From positions 1 through 39,494 of the forward strand of contig CASFLA010000019.1 of NCBI GenBank assembly GCA_949295415.1: a stretch of 39,494 nt of DNA. The letters are read 5' to 3'. Under the pieces are notes generated by a model. It made no database searches, had not been told where the DNA came from, and worked only from the letters and a program-made list of their open reading frames with translations. The translations under genes and the position numbers were made by a program. This DNA is from an uncultured Oscillospiraceae bacterium. GTDB lineage: Bacteria; Bacillota; Clostridia; Oscillospirales; Acutalibacteraceae. Below are positions 1 through 7,005 of this stretch, in pieces; the stretch's first letter is position 1, and each line of letters opens with the position of its first letter.

Positions 1-455
1 TTAAATTATTGCTTCAGCAACAGCCCGTAGCCAAAGACCTTCGTGTGATTTCCGCCGCCCTTAAAATGATTACCGATATGGAAAGAATCGGCGATCAGGC
101 AGAGGATATTGCCGAGATCATTACCTTCCTTGACGGCAGAATCGGCGAGGAATGCCAAGATATTCGTCTTATGGCAGAAGCCACCATTAAAATGGTGACA
201 GACAGCATTGATGCCTATGTAAACGGGGACCTTGAGCTTGCTAAATCGGTATCCGATCACGATGATGTAGTGGATGATGCCTTTGACCGTGTAAAACAGA
301 CACTTATTAAGATGATTTCCGAAAATACCGCCGATGGCGAGTATGCTCTCGATCTTCTTATGATAGCGAAATATTTTGAACGCATCGGAGATCACGCCGT
401 AAATATTGCGGAGTGGGTTGAATTCTCTGTGACCGGCGTTCATAAAGGAGAATAA
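1..455 (+). CDS. phoU: PhoU phosphate signalling protein, C-terminal part (start outside window)
   Basis: The reading frame is open to the left edge and runs to TAA at 453-455, so this is the C-terminal two thirds of a protein normally about 215-220 residues long. The visible part is all helical and carries two PhoU signatures: the QQPVAKDLR segment at the edge followed by ITDMERIGDQAEDIAE, and the second-repeat version ERIGDHAVNIAEW near the end. These acidic E/DxxxD motifs bind metal clusters in known PhoU structures. PhoU links the Pst phosphate transporter to the PhoR/PhoB kinase pair and restrains signalling when phosphate is plentiful. The response regulator and kinase that follow on the same strand fit that role. 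The pst genes would be expected upstream, outside the window. Confidence 0.93.
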   Translation, partial: KLLLQQQPVAKDLRVISAALKMITDMERIGDQAEDIAEIITFLDGRIGEECQDIRLMAEATIKMVTDSIDAYVNGDLELAKSVSDHDDVVDDAFDRVKQTLIKMISENTADGEYALDLLMIAKYFERIGDHAVNIAEWVEFSVTGVHKGE

Positions 456-477
456 TGTTGAAACAAGTTTCAACATT
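454..477. repeat. Perfect inverted repeat over the phoU stop codon
   Basis: Arms 454-464 and 467-477 are exact reverse complements (11 bp, core GTTGAAAC/GTTTCAAC) around a central AA. The palindrome begins on the last two bases of the phoU stop codon. No T-run follows, so it is a poor intrinsic terminator. It could be a protein binding site or an mRNA-end or processing hairpin. Its function is not known from sequence. Confidence 0.6.
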
Positions 478-491
478 ACAGATTATATAGC

Positions 492-533
492 GCCGTTTTT
501 CTCGCCGCTGAAGCGGCAACCGAAAAACATGGC
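492..533 (+). other. Intergenic stem-loop between phoU and the response regulator
   Basis: A nested hairpin: GCCGC/GCGGC (504-508/513-517) at the tip inside a GTTTTTC/GAAAAAC stem (495-501/522-528), with GCC/GGC at the base. It lacks a 3' U-tract. It lies between the palindrome at 454-477 and the hairpin at 536-602, so the whole 135-nt gap looks structured. Confidence 0.4.
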
Positions 534-535
534 AA

Positions 536-602
536 TTTATGACCATCCTTTCATCAGGTGGTGATAAATACCAAATTAGTGCAAGAAAGGAATGGTCATA
601 AA
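536..602 (+). promoter_or_regulatory. Long hairpin covering the response regulator ribosome binding site
   Basis: Positions 536-552 pair with 585-602 over 17 bp with one bulged A, around a 32-nt loop. The downstream arm contains the only good Shine-Dalgarno (AAAGG, 586-590) for the response regulator and ends just before the likely GTG start at 604. In mRNA the folded form would hide the ribosome binding site. Translational control is an inference; the pairing itself is directly visible. Confidence 0.5.
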
Positions 603-603
603 A

Positions 604-1278
604 GTGATTTGGTATGTTGATGACGACAATACCATACGTGACATTGAGGTTTATACGCTGACACAAACCGGCTTTGAAGCCAAAGGGTTTGCTGATGGTA
701 TATCTATGCTCGAAGCACTCAAAACCGAAAATCCGGAGCTTATTGTACTTGACATTATGCTGCCCGGCAAGGACGGCGTTGAGGTCTTGAAAGAAATCAG
801 AAGTAATCCCGAAACACGAAAAATCCCTGTGATTATGGCCACCGCCAAAGGCACCGAAATGGATAAAATTCAGGGACTTGATACGGGTGCTGACGATTAC
901 CTTGTAAAGCCTTTCGGTGTGATGGAAATGGTATCCCGTATTAAAGCGGTACTGCGCCGCTGTGAGCCTGACGAGAAAGAAGAGGTACTTTCCATCGGGG
1001 AAATCACTCTCAGCGACAAGGAACATCTTGTAACCGTTAATGATGAAAAGGTAGTACTTACCTTTAAGGAATTTGAGATTCTGAAGCTCTTTATGAGCAA
1101 TCCCGGCATCGTGTTCTCCCGTGATAAACTCCTGTCGGAAGTGTGGGGAATCGATTATCTCGGCGAGTCGAGAACGGTGGATATGCATATTAAAACCCTT
1201 CGTCAGAAGTTAGGCGATGCAGGTACCATTATAGAAACGGTGATCGGTGTCGGCTATAAAATGGAGGGTAAAAGATGA
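604..1278 (+). CDS. phoB: PhoB/PhoP-type response regulator (OmpR family)
   Basis: Receiver domain (about residues 1-115) followed by a C-terminal OmpR-type winged helix. The acidic pocket DDD is at the N-terminus, the phospho-acceptor is Asp50 in LDIMLP, and the conserved Lys lies in YLVKPF. The DNA-binding half ends with the recognition-helix region RTVDMHIKTLRQKLG. I place the start at GTG 604: AAAGG at 586-590 lies 13 nt upstream and translation begins MIWYVDDD. The in-frame ATG at 592 is only 1 nt from that Shine-Dalgarno and would add four residues. The gene overlaps the kinase by ATGA (1275-1278). Placement directly after phoU supports a phosphate-response role, but the target genes cannot be read from the sequence, so another PhoB-like sensor role remains possible. 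Confidence 0.88.
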   Translation: MIWYVDDDNTIRDIEVYTLTQTGFEAKGFADGISMLEALKTENPELIVLDIMLPGKDGVEVLKEIRSNPETRKIPVIMATAKGTEMDKIQGLDTGADDYLVKPFGVMEMVSRIKAVLRRCEPDEKEEVLSIGEITLSDKEHLVTVNDEKVVLTFKEFEILKLFMSNPGIVFSRDKLLSEVWGIDYLGESRTVDMHIKTLRQKLGDAGTIIETVIGVGYKMEGKR

Positions 1279-2921
1279 GTAAAAAAATCTTTCGCTCCAT
1301 TATAGCTGTTGCAATGGTTGTGCTGGTGTCTTGTCTTTTTATCGCAAGCAGCTTTCTGTATGATTATTTTAATAAATCACAGGTAACACAGCTCAAAGAG
1401 GAACTTTCCCTTGTTGCTACCAACGTAGATAAAGTAGGCACAGAGTATTTTGATAACTTTGATTCTTCTGTGTTCCGCTTTACCTTAGTATCCGCTGACG
1501 GCTCGGTACTCTATGATTCACAGGCAAAAGCCAAGGATATGGAAAATCACCTTGAGCGTGAAGAAATTGCCGAAGCTCTTGAAAACGGAAATGGCAGCAG
1601 TGCAAGGTATTCTTCCACCCTGACCGAGCGTACTTTTTATGAAGCAACCCGCCTTCAGAATGGCAGTGTGCTTCGTATTTCTGTAAGTCAGGTAACTGTG
1701 GGAGCCTTGATTCTTGGTATGCTTCCTGCCATTGTTGCTATCATTTTGATTTCTGCTGTTGTGGCCCTCGTGCTGTCATACAAGATGGCAAAGGATATTG
1801 TAAAGCCGCTGAATGAACTTGACCTTGAAAATCCTGCAGAAAATGAAACCTATGAGGAGCTTACGCCTATACTCACTAAGCTGAACAAACAGCATAAGCA
1901 GATCACAAGGCAGGTGCAAGAACTATGGCAGAAGTCCGATGAGTTCGAGCAGATAACCGCTTCAATGAACGAGGGACTTGTTCTGCTTGATAAAAAAGGC
2001 ATGGTGCTCAGTATCAATGCCGCCGCTAAAAAGCTGTTTTCTGTAGATGAAACAGCGGTCGGTCGTGATTTTCTCACCCTTGACCGTAGTATCGATATGA
2101 GCCGTGCCATCGAAAAGGCACTTAACGGCAAGAGAGCCGAGTTTCGTGAGGAAAGAAACGGAAGCGAGTATCAGTTCGTCATTAATCGCACCGAGTCAGA
2201 CGGCAAGACGGTAGGCATTGTCATTCTTTGTTTTGACGTGACTGAAACAGCGTTCGCCGAGCGTAACCGCAAGGAGTTCACCGCCAATGTTTCTCACGAA
2301 CTGAAAACACCGCTTCAATCTATTATCGGTAGCGCCGAGCTTCTTGAAAACGGTCTTGTCAAGCCGGAGGATACAAAAAGATTTCTCGGTAATATCAAAA
2401 ACGAAGCCACAAGACTTGTTTCTCTTATTAACGATATTATCCGTCTTTCTCAGCTTGATGAGGATAGTGAGCCTGCCACCGAGTCAGTTGACCTTTATGA
2501 CGTGGCAAACGAGGTTATCGAGGTGCTGACCGTTTCGGCGGCGAAGAAACAGGTAGAGCTTCACCTGAATGGTGAGTCTTGTGTGATGAAAGGTATCCGC
2601 AGATACCTCTATGAAATCATCTATAATCTTTGTGACAACGCTATCCGCTATAATAAGGACGGCGGCAAGGTTGCGATTGATCTCAAAAAAGCAGGAGACA
2701 ATATCATCCTTTCGGTCAGCGATACCGGTATTGGTATTCCTGACGAGCATCAGAGCCGTATCTTTGAACGCTTCTACCGTGTGGATAAGAGCCATTCCAA
2801 AGAAACCGGCGGAACGGGTCTTGGACTTTCCATCGTAAAGCACGCCGTAGCCTATCACGGCGGCAAGGTTACACTTAGTAGCAAGGTGGGCAAAGGAACA
2901 ACAATTACAATTGAATTCTAA
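1275..2921 (+). CDS. phoR: PhoR-type membrane sensor histidine kinase
   Basis: A 548-residue kinase. A first membrane segment (about 7-30) is followed by an extracytoplasmic sensor region of roughly 110 residues, a second membrane segment (about 142-167), and a PAS-like cytoplasmic domain (about 215-320). The HisKA domain has its phospho-acceptor at His341 (NVSHELKTPL). The HATPase domain has an N box (LCDNAIRYN), a G1 box (DTGIGIP), an F box (FERFYRVD) and a G2 box (GTGLGLSIV), so catalytic motifs are complete. It overlaps the regulator by 4 nt, indicating translational coupling, and is followed by a terminator. It probably autophosphorylates and transfers phosphate to the regulator, with PhoU as upstream brake. 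The sensor ligand is not evident; phosphate control comes from context. Confidence 0.9.
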   Translation: MSKKIFRSIIAVAMVVLVSCLFIASSFLYDYFNKSQVTQLKEELSLVATNVDKVGTEYFDNFDSSVFRFTLVSADGSVLYDSQAKAKDMENHLEREEIAEALENGNGSSARYSSTLTERTFYEATRLQNGSVLRISVSQVTVGALILGMLPAIVAIILISAVVALVLSYKMAKDIVKPLNELDLENPAENETYEELTPILTKLNKQHKQITRQVQELWQKSDEFEQITASMNEGLVLLDKKGMVLSINAAAKKLFSVDETAVGRDFLTLDRSIDMSRAIEKALNGKRAEFREERNGSEYQFVINRTESDGKTVGIVILCFDVTETAFAERNRKEFTANVSHELKTPLQSIIGSAELLENGLVKPEDTKRFLGNIKNEATRLVSLINDIIRLSQLDEDSEPATESVDLYDVANEVIEVLTVSAAKKQVELHLNGESCVMKGIRRYLYEIIYNLCDNAIRYNKDGGKVAIDLKKAGDNIILSVSDTGIGIPDEHQSRIFERFYRVDKSHSKETGGTGLGLSIVKHAVAYHGGKVTLSSKVGKGTTITIEF

Positions 2922-2923
2922 AC

Positions 2924-2955
2924 AAAAGGCGTCGCAGGAATGCGGCGCCTTTTGG
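2924..2955 (+). terminator. Terminator of the phoU-phoB-phoR unit
   Basis: A 12-bp stem (2924-2935/2942-2953, AAAAGGCG...CGCCTTTT, one G-U pair) with a 6-nt loop begins 2 nt after the kinase stop codon. The U-tract is short (UUUU, within the stem). Confidence 0.75.
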
Positions 2956-3044
2956 CATTGCTATTGAAAAAATTAAACAAAATAGTTTATGATTAATATA
3001 CTACGTATTGGTTTAATATGCGGATTTGAAAGCGAGGGCTTATT

Positions 3045-3656
3045 TTGCTTTTTAATGTATACTATATGAACTTCTCAAAAGTTTATGAAATTAAAATGAT
3101 GCTAAGTAACATCATCAAAACAGAAGGCTCAATTGAAACGGAGCAAGGGGATACCATTGATGCTGAAATGCAAGCTAAAATGGGCACAAAATTTTTGAAA
3201 CTATTTAATGCTGAAGTTGGTGCCGATGTCAAATCAGGATCTTCCGATTCGCAGAAGGTGCTTGAAAATTTCAAGGTAACGATGACAAAGTCATTGATAC
3301 TTAGTGAAGTTATGGACAAATGCGAGATTATTGCTTCATTCCCTGAAGGTATGTCAGAGGGGCAACTTGTAAGAATTGATAATGTCTCTCTTTCGTTAGA
3401 AAATGAAACAGAATTAAGAACTGTAAAGATGTTTTCTAACGGTTCATTTAAGGACATGAAATTGCCGGAAGCGGGCGGTTTGGATGTGAATAATCTTTTT
3501 AATTCGATGTTTAAAGATTATTCCTATAAACTTAAAGGAGAAATAGCAGGAAGTACAGATAAATTGCTCGTTAAAATACCGCTTACCTTTGAAAGTGAGT
3601 TTGAAAGCCTTTACAATGTAGATAATTTGTTTATAGGAAAAGTTCGTTCATTTTAG
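3045..3656 (+). CDS. Hypothetical protein, possibly truncated at the C-terminus
   Basis: A 203-residue ORF I do not recognise with certainty. It starts with TTG at 3045, with GAGGG about 6 nt upstream; an ATG at 3066 is an alternative. It has no membrane segment or signal peptide, is mixed alpha/beta and acidic, and contains FSKVYEIKMMLSN near the N-terminus and NLFIGKV near the end. The layout loosely recalls small cytoplasmic DUF6414-like proteins, but I cannot confirm this. The ORF stops abruptly after NLFIGKVRSF, and a coding-like stretch continues in another frame, so it may be broken by a frameshift. Base composition is more AT-rich than the two-component genes, and the nearby IS200-like debris suggests an accessory locus. 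Confidence 0.5.
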   Translation: MLFNVYYMNFSKVYEIKMMLSNIIKTEGSIETEQGDTIDAEMQAKMGTKFLKLFNAEVGADVKSGSSDSQKVLENFKVTMTKSLILSEVMDKCEIIASFPEGMSEGQLVRIDNVSLSLENETELRTVKMFSNGSFKDMKLPEAGGLDVNNLFNSMFKDYSYKLKGEIAGSTDKLLVKIPLTFESEFESLYNVDNLFIGKVRSF

Positions 3657-3825
3657 AGTTAACCAAATTGTTGATAAGTATAAAGAGTTTGTTTCCAAAG
3701 ATTTGCCCGAAAGAATTCATGATGAAGTTGTCGGCGCTATTGATGTTACGCAGTTCAAAAATATGCGTGACCTTAACAAAAAAATAAAAGACACCTTTGT
3801 TGAAAGAATCAAGGCTATTACTTGA
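3637..3825 (+). pseudogene. Frame-shifted coding remnant after the 3045-3656 ORF
   Basis: Directly after the TAG at 3654, the +1 frame reads without stop from about 3637 to TGA at 3823-3825, giving roughly 60 residues of plausible helical protein (for example VDKYKEFVSKDLPERIHDEV). It has no start codon near its beginning and no ribosome binding site. It is either the displaced C-terminus of the preceding ORF or a fragment of another lost gene. I recognise no family. Confidence 0.35.
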
Positions 3826-4110
3826 AAAATCAACTACAATGATATATAATGTCATTGTCGGCGTGACAACACGGTGACAACAAAAATCTTGATAGTCCAT
3901 ATTTTATGGATAATCTGAGCACTCCCGATAATATGAGTAAAAATACCCATACAAAATTGTTTAAGTTACAGTTTTCGGGAGCGAGTGGGAATAAGAAACG
4001 ATGTCCGAAAAAGCCTTATTTTAACGTTTTTCGAGATTTAAAGTGCAAAATGATAACATTTTGATACTGTAATCGTTCATCCCACGATAAATTTCTATAC
4101 AAGAGGAAAT
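3826..4110. other. Gene-free AT-rich stretch
   Basis: I find no supported gene here. The only structure is a small palindrome, CAAAATG-ATAA-CATTTTG, at 4046-4063, and short inverted words ACTCCCGA/TCGGGAG about 50 nt apart (around 3921 and 3976). The stretch lies between the broken ORF and the IS200-like remnant and looks like decayed accessory DNA. Confidence 0.4.
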
Positions 4111-4156
4111 CCCTCCTATGTTGAATTTGCTTAAATTCACATAGGAGGGGTTTTTT
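4111..4156 (+). terminator. Strong intrinsic terminator or element-end hairpin
   Basis: Arms 4111-4128 and 4133-4149 pair over 17 bp with one bulged T (CCCTCCTATG...CATAGGAGGG) around loop GCTT, followed by GTTTTTT. On the plus strand this is a textbook rho-independent terminator, yet no intact plus-strand gene ends here. It may be the right-end hairpin of the IS200-like remnant next to it. Confidence 0.6.
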
Positions 4157-4159
4157 GCA

Positions 4160-4430
4160 TTATTTAGGATTTTGGCTTACGATTGGGGAATGAATTTTCC
4201 ATCCATTCGGTAAATTCTTCCGGAGTAATGATACCGTCCGTGCAATCGTCTCTTTTAGACATCTCCACTTAGTATGTTCTAAACTATTTATGTCCTTCTC
4301 TTTCATGGTTAGGATCTCCTTGATATATTTTTGTTGGGTTGGCGAACCTCAACTTCAAACATATCAAAGAGTTTTATTCTGTTCATTGCTAAAGCTCTTT
4401 TCCCCACCGGCAGAGCCGGTGGTTGTCCTA
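4160..4430 (-). mobile_element. Decayed IS200/IS605-like element
   Basis: Reading the minus strand, a perfect hairpin CCACCGGC-TCT-GCCGGTGG (4422-4404) is followed about 100 nt later by AGGAG (4320-4316) and an ATG at 4306. The encoded start, MKEKDINSLEHTKWRC, matches the conserved N-terminus of IS200-type TnpA transposases, where SLxHTKWxCKYH is typical. After TKWRC the similarity ends: the catalytic HUH and Tyr regions are missing and the frame closes at 4160-4162 after 48 codons. A second frame reads through the rest (ITPEEFTEWMENSFP) and stops nearby. I read this as an internally deleted, immobile IS200-like copy. Exact ends are uncertain. Confidence 0.55.
4162..4306 (-). pseudogene. Truncated TnpA (IS200-like transposase) fragment
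   Basis: ATG at 4306, with AGGAG 9 nt upstream, opens a 48-codon frame whose first 16 residues resemble IS200-type TnpA (SLEHTKW). The family is normally about 130-155 residues with an HUH motif and a catalytic Tyr; both are absent. The remainder is out of register, consistent with a large internal deletion. It is unlikely to make an active protein. Confidence 0.5.
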
Positions 4431-4442
4431 CGAAACGAAAAG

Positions 4443-4472
4443 GAATGAGCCCGGTGCAATACCGAGCTCATT
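4443..4472 (-). terminator. Terminator of the M23 peptidase gene
   Basis: On the minus strand, AATGAGCTCGGT (4472-4461) pairs with the complementary arm 4455-4444, with one G-U pair, and is followed by CCTTTTCGTTTC. It lies about 70 nt after the peptidase stop codon. The wobble pair only works in the minus-strand RNA, which supports this orientation. Confidence 0.6.
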
Positions 4473-4540
4473 CACTTACAATTTAATGTTTAATTTTGTC
4501 TAAATCTTGGGGTTCGCTTAAAAGCTCAAGGTCTTTTTTA

Positions 4541-5770
4541 TTACTGCAAGCCTATATACTTTATCGGATTTACGGGGGTGTCACTGATTCTGACTTCAAA
4601 ATGCAAGTGGTTGCCTGTTGAGCGGCCTGTTGAGCCAACGAGCGCGACCACATCGCCTGCCTTAATCTTATCGCCCTGGTTTACCTTTAAAGCACTCGCG
4701 TGGGCATAGAGCGTTTTTGTTTTGCCATCATAATGCTCGATAATAACGCATTTGCCGTAGCCTGATTTTGTTCCCGAGAAGATAACCTTGCCGTCTGCCG
4801 CGGCGTAGATTTTAGTTCCCTTTGGCGAAGCCAAATCCATACCTTTATGGTTTCTGCCATCGCCCCAATAGGAAGTTATGCGAATATTATTTGTTATCTC
4901 AAGAGGGAAAATCATAAGCAAGCGGTCAGGACTCGGCACAATGTTGATTTTATCCTTAAAGCTTTGCGCCGCAGAGGATTTGCTACCTTTAGTAACCTTT
5001 TTATTGACAGGTTGTTTTAAAACCTCGGTTTTAACAATTTCTGTTTCCTGCTTTTCGCCGTTCAGATAGGTTATGTTAGCAAAAACCTTCTTAACACCCT
5101 TAACACCGTTCTGGGTTGTAACAGAATAAGAGTCATACTTAGAGGAATCATAGCTCGTTTCGGTTTTAAAGGCAATGCTCTCCTCATACTCAGTATAAGT
5201 TGTAACCAAAATGCCAACGCCTGCTTTACCCTCTATAAACTCTTCAGAGGTTTTGGCAAGAGAATCTATTGAGTTTAAATTAGCATAGATAGTCTTTTTC
5301 TCAACATTATTAGCATAGGCCTTGAACTTTCTACCCTCTACCTCATAATGCTTTACGAGGTCTGAGAGCATGCTGTCCATTTCGGCTTCGGTTTTTGCAA
5401 AAGCGGTTAATTTATCATCAACAAAAAGCGCGGTTACCTGCTCGTAATCGCCTGTTACGGCAACGATTTCAGCAGTATCGGTTTTATCCGCTTTTAAAAC
5501 GCTTTTCTTAACATAAACACCCTTACAGGTTAATGCCGATTCATCAAAATCGTTATTATAAATCATATCCTTGGCGGCTGACTTTAGTTCGTTGAACTCA
5601 ACTTCACTTTTAACATAGCCCGTTGATTCGCCGTTTATAAAGACCTCAACGGCGCCCGAATATGATGAAATATAAAGCCCGCAGGCTATTGAAACGATAG
5701 CGGCAACTGCTACCGCAAAAATTCTGCTTTTTAAAAGCTTTAAAAGCTTTCTTTTATTTATCCTGATCAA
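4541..5770 (-). CDS. Membrane-anchored M23 peptidase with G5 domain
   Basis: A 409-residue cell-wall hydrolase acting outside the membrane. A basic N-terminus (INKRKLLKLLKSR) precedes one membrane segment (about 17-35). A long Ala/Lys-rich region leads to a G5-like domain (about 215-265), then a C-terminal peptidase M23 (LytM) domain from about 300. Zinc-site motifs are visible: NHKGMD, and NHLHFEV near the end, with YAHAS between them. The family cleaves peptide cross-links in peptidoglycan. The start is TTG at 5770 with AGGTGA 4-5 nt upstream. A promoter at 5803-5831 and a downstream hairpin make it a single-gene unit. M23 proteins with G5 are common in clostridial wall remodelling and sporulation; which applies cannot be told. 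Confidence 0.85.
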   Translation of the reverse strand: MIRINKRKLLKLLKSRIFAVAVAAIVSIACGLYISSYSGAVEVFINGESTGYVKSEVEFNELKSAAKDMIYNNDFDESALTCKGVYVKKSVLKADKTDTAEIVAVTGDYEQVTALFVDDKLTAFAKTEAEMDSMLSDLVKHYEVEGRKFKAYANNVEKKTIYANLNSIDSLAKTSEEFIEGKAGVGILVTTYTEYEESIAFKTETSYDSSKYDSYSVTTQNGVKGVKKVFANITYLNGEKQETEIVKTEVLKQPVNKKVTKGSKSSAAQSFKDKINIVPSPDRLLMIFPLEITNNIRITSYWGDGRNHKGMDLASPKGTKIYAAADGKVIFSGTKSGYGKCVIIEHYDGKTKTLYAHASALKVNQGDKIKAGDVVALVGSTGRSTGNHLHFEVRISDTPVNPIKYIGLQ

Positions 5771-5802
5771 AATATCACCTGAAACTAAAATTTACAGGTT
5801 GT

Positions 5803-5831
5803 ATTATACCTCAAAACCGCGTAGAAAACAA
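5803..5831 (-). promoter_or_regulatory. Sigma-A promoter for the M23 peptidase
   Basis: Minus strand TTGTTT (5831-5826), 17-nt spacer, TATAAT (5808-5803). Transcription would start near 5796, about 25 nt before the TTG start. Confidence 0.65.
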
Positions 5832-5861
5832 CCTGTGTTGTCGCATTTTGTAGATTACAAC

Positions 5862-5910
5862 AAAAAATATTCCTTAAATCGACTCGTTACAAGTCCGCTT
5901 AAGGAATATT
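5862..5910 (-). terminator. Terminator after luxS
   Basis: Arms 5866-5877 and 5899-5910 (AATATTCCTTAA/TTAAGGAATATT) pair perfectly, with a further GACT/AGTC pairing inside. On the minus strand the stem is followed by TTTTTTG. It separates luxS from the peptidase promoter. Confidence 0.75.
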
Positions 5911-5924
5911 AAATAAACATTTTT

Positions 5925-6389
5925 CTATTTTTTGTAAGCCAACTGCTCGACGGTATAATTTTCTATTACAGGCAGATAGTTTTTAGCCTCCGCTTTAGCA
6001 ACGGCCAAATCGTGCTCTAAATAATTACCGCATTCAATAGCAGTTGTTCCCGGAATTTCACCCTCAAAGTCCGCCAAAAATGAAAACGCATCATAAATAA
6101 GCGAGATTGCCTCAATATCGGGAATGCTTCTTGTTAAAAGATAGAAGCCTGTTCTGCAACCCATAGGGCCAAAATAAATTATATTTTCAGAATATTTACT
6201 GTTTCTTGTAAAGGTTGCTATTATATGCTCGATTGTATGCATTGCGGCAGTATCCAAATAATCGTTTTTATTAGGCAGCTTCATTCTTATATCGTAGGTG
6301 GTTATATCCCCATCAATCCTCGATATATAAATTCCGCGCTCTAAAATATTATGATTAACCTGAAAGCTTGCAATTCTTTTTAATTCCAT
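5925..6389 (-). CDS. luxS: S-ribosylhomocysteine lyase LuxS
   Basis: A 154-residue protein, the usual LuxS length. It cleaves S-ribosylhomocysteine to homocysteine and DPD, the precursor of autoinducer-2, as part of the activated methyl cycle. Metal ligands are His51 and His55 in HTIEH and Cys120 in ECGNY; Glu54 sits at the general-base position and Cys78 in PMGCRTGFYL is the second catalytic residue. All active-site positions are present. The ATG at 6389 has GAGG about 9 nt upstream. The gene overlaps the preceding acetyltransferase by 35 nt and ends at its own terminator. The partner nucleosidase Pfs/MtnN is not in the window, so whether LuxS here serves only methyl recycling or also signalling cannot be judged. 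Confidence 0.95.
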   Translation of the reverse strand: MELKRIASFQVNHNILERGIYISRIDGDITTYDIRMKLPNKNDYLDTAAMHTIEHIIATFTRNSKYSENIIYFGPMGCRTGFYLLTRSIPDIEAISLIYDAFSFLADFEGEIPGTTAIECGNYLEHDLAVAKAEAKNYLPVIENYTVEQLAYKK

Positions 6390-6957
6390 TAAGCTCTACC
6401 TCTTTAAACATTGTGTCGGTTATGCCAAAAATATCTACATCCGAAACCTTTTCATTATAATAATAGCCCTTTTTGAGCCTTCCCTCATTCAGAAAGCCTA
6501 TTTTTTCCAAAACCTTAGCCGAGGCAATATTTTGCGGCAAAACTCTGGCAAAAACCCTTTGAACCCCTATTCTCTTAAAGGCAAACTCTGTTAAGGCCAA
6601 AGCCGTTTCGGTTCCAAAGCCGCAATTCCAAAGCGGTTTTATAATGCTATACCCTATTTCGCAGACCTTGTCATCCATCTCCATTGAAACGTAACTGCAG
6701 GTTCCGATGACCTCTTTAGAAAGCTTATCCTCAACAACAAAAAAATAGCACTGCTTTTTCTTATATAAGGAATGCTGATAAGCGATAAAATCTTTAGTAT
6801 CTCTTAAGGTTTTATGCGGACTCCATAAAGAAAACTGCGAGGTTTCTTTTAAACTGCAAAGGTCAAAAAGCTGCTCTGCATCGCTTCTTTTCACCATTCT
6901 TAAAACAAGCCGTTCGGTTTCAATTACAGGAAACGGAACAAAATAATCTTCATACAT
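6355..6957 (-). CDS. GNAT N-acetyltransferase (RimJ/RimL-like)
   Basis: About 200 residues with a GNAT fold of the RimJ/RimL type. It starts ETERLVLRMVKRSD, followed by the acetyl-CoA binding loop region WNCGFGTETALALTEFAF and the C-terminal motif NIASAKVLEKIGF, where the conserved Asn, Ser and Lys are present. The acceptor is unknown: the family acetylates protein N-termini, amines or antibiotics. I choose ATG 6957, because AAAGG (6970-6966) lies 8 nt upstream; an upstream GTG at 6966 overlaps that Shine-Dalgarno. Its 3' end overlaps luxS by 35 nt, so the two are co-translated. It follows polC after a hairpin. Confidence 0.85.
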   Translation of the reverse strand: MYEDYFVPFPVIETERLVLRMVKRSDAEQLFDLCSLKETSQFSLWSPHKTLRDTKDFIAYQHSLYKKKQCYFFVVEDKLSKEVIGTCSYVSMEMDDKVCEIGYSIIKPLWNCGFGTETALALTEFAFKRIGVQRVFARVLPQNIASAKVLEKIGFLNEGRLKKGYYYNEKVSDVDIFGITDTMFKEVELNGIKKNCKLSG

Positions 6958-6973
6958 AAATTGCACCTTTAAC

Positions 6974-7000
6974 TTTAGCGCGGCAAAAAGCCGCGCTAAA
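6974..7000 (-). terminator. Hairpin between polC and the acetyltransferase
   Basis: A perfect 11-bp GC-rich stem (TTTAGCGCGGC/GCCGCGCTAAA) with a 5-nt loop begins a few bases after the polC stop. The following minus-strand sequence (GTTAAAGG) is not a good U-tract, so termination may be partial and allow read-through to the acetyltransferase and luxS. Confidence 0.5.
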
Positions 7001-7005
7001 TGATT

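Noticed and set aside
358-1188. 276-codon minus-strand ORF opposite phoU and the response regulator
   Set aside because: It overlaps two well-supported genes completely and spans their structured gap; no start signal or family similarity.
3631-3900. 89-codon minus-strand ORF
   Set aside because: The plus strand shows better coding character here (VDKYKEFVSKDLPERIHDEV in frame), and the minus ORF has no ribosome binding site.
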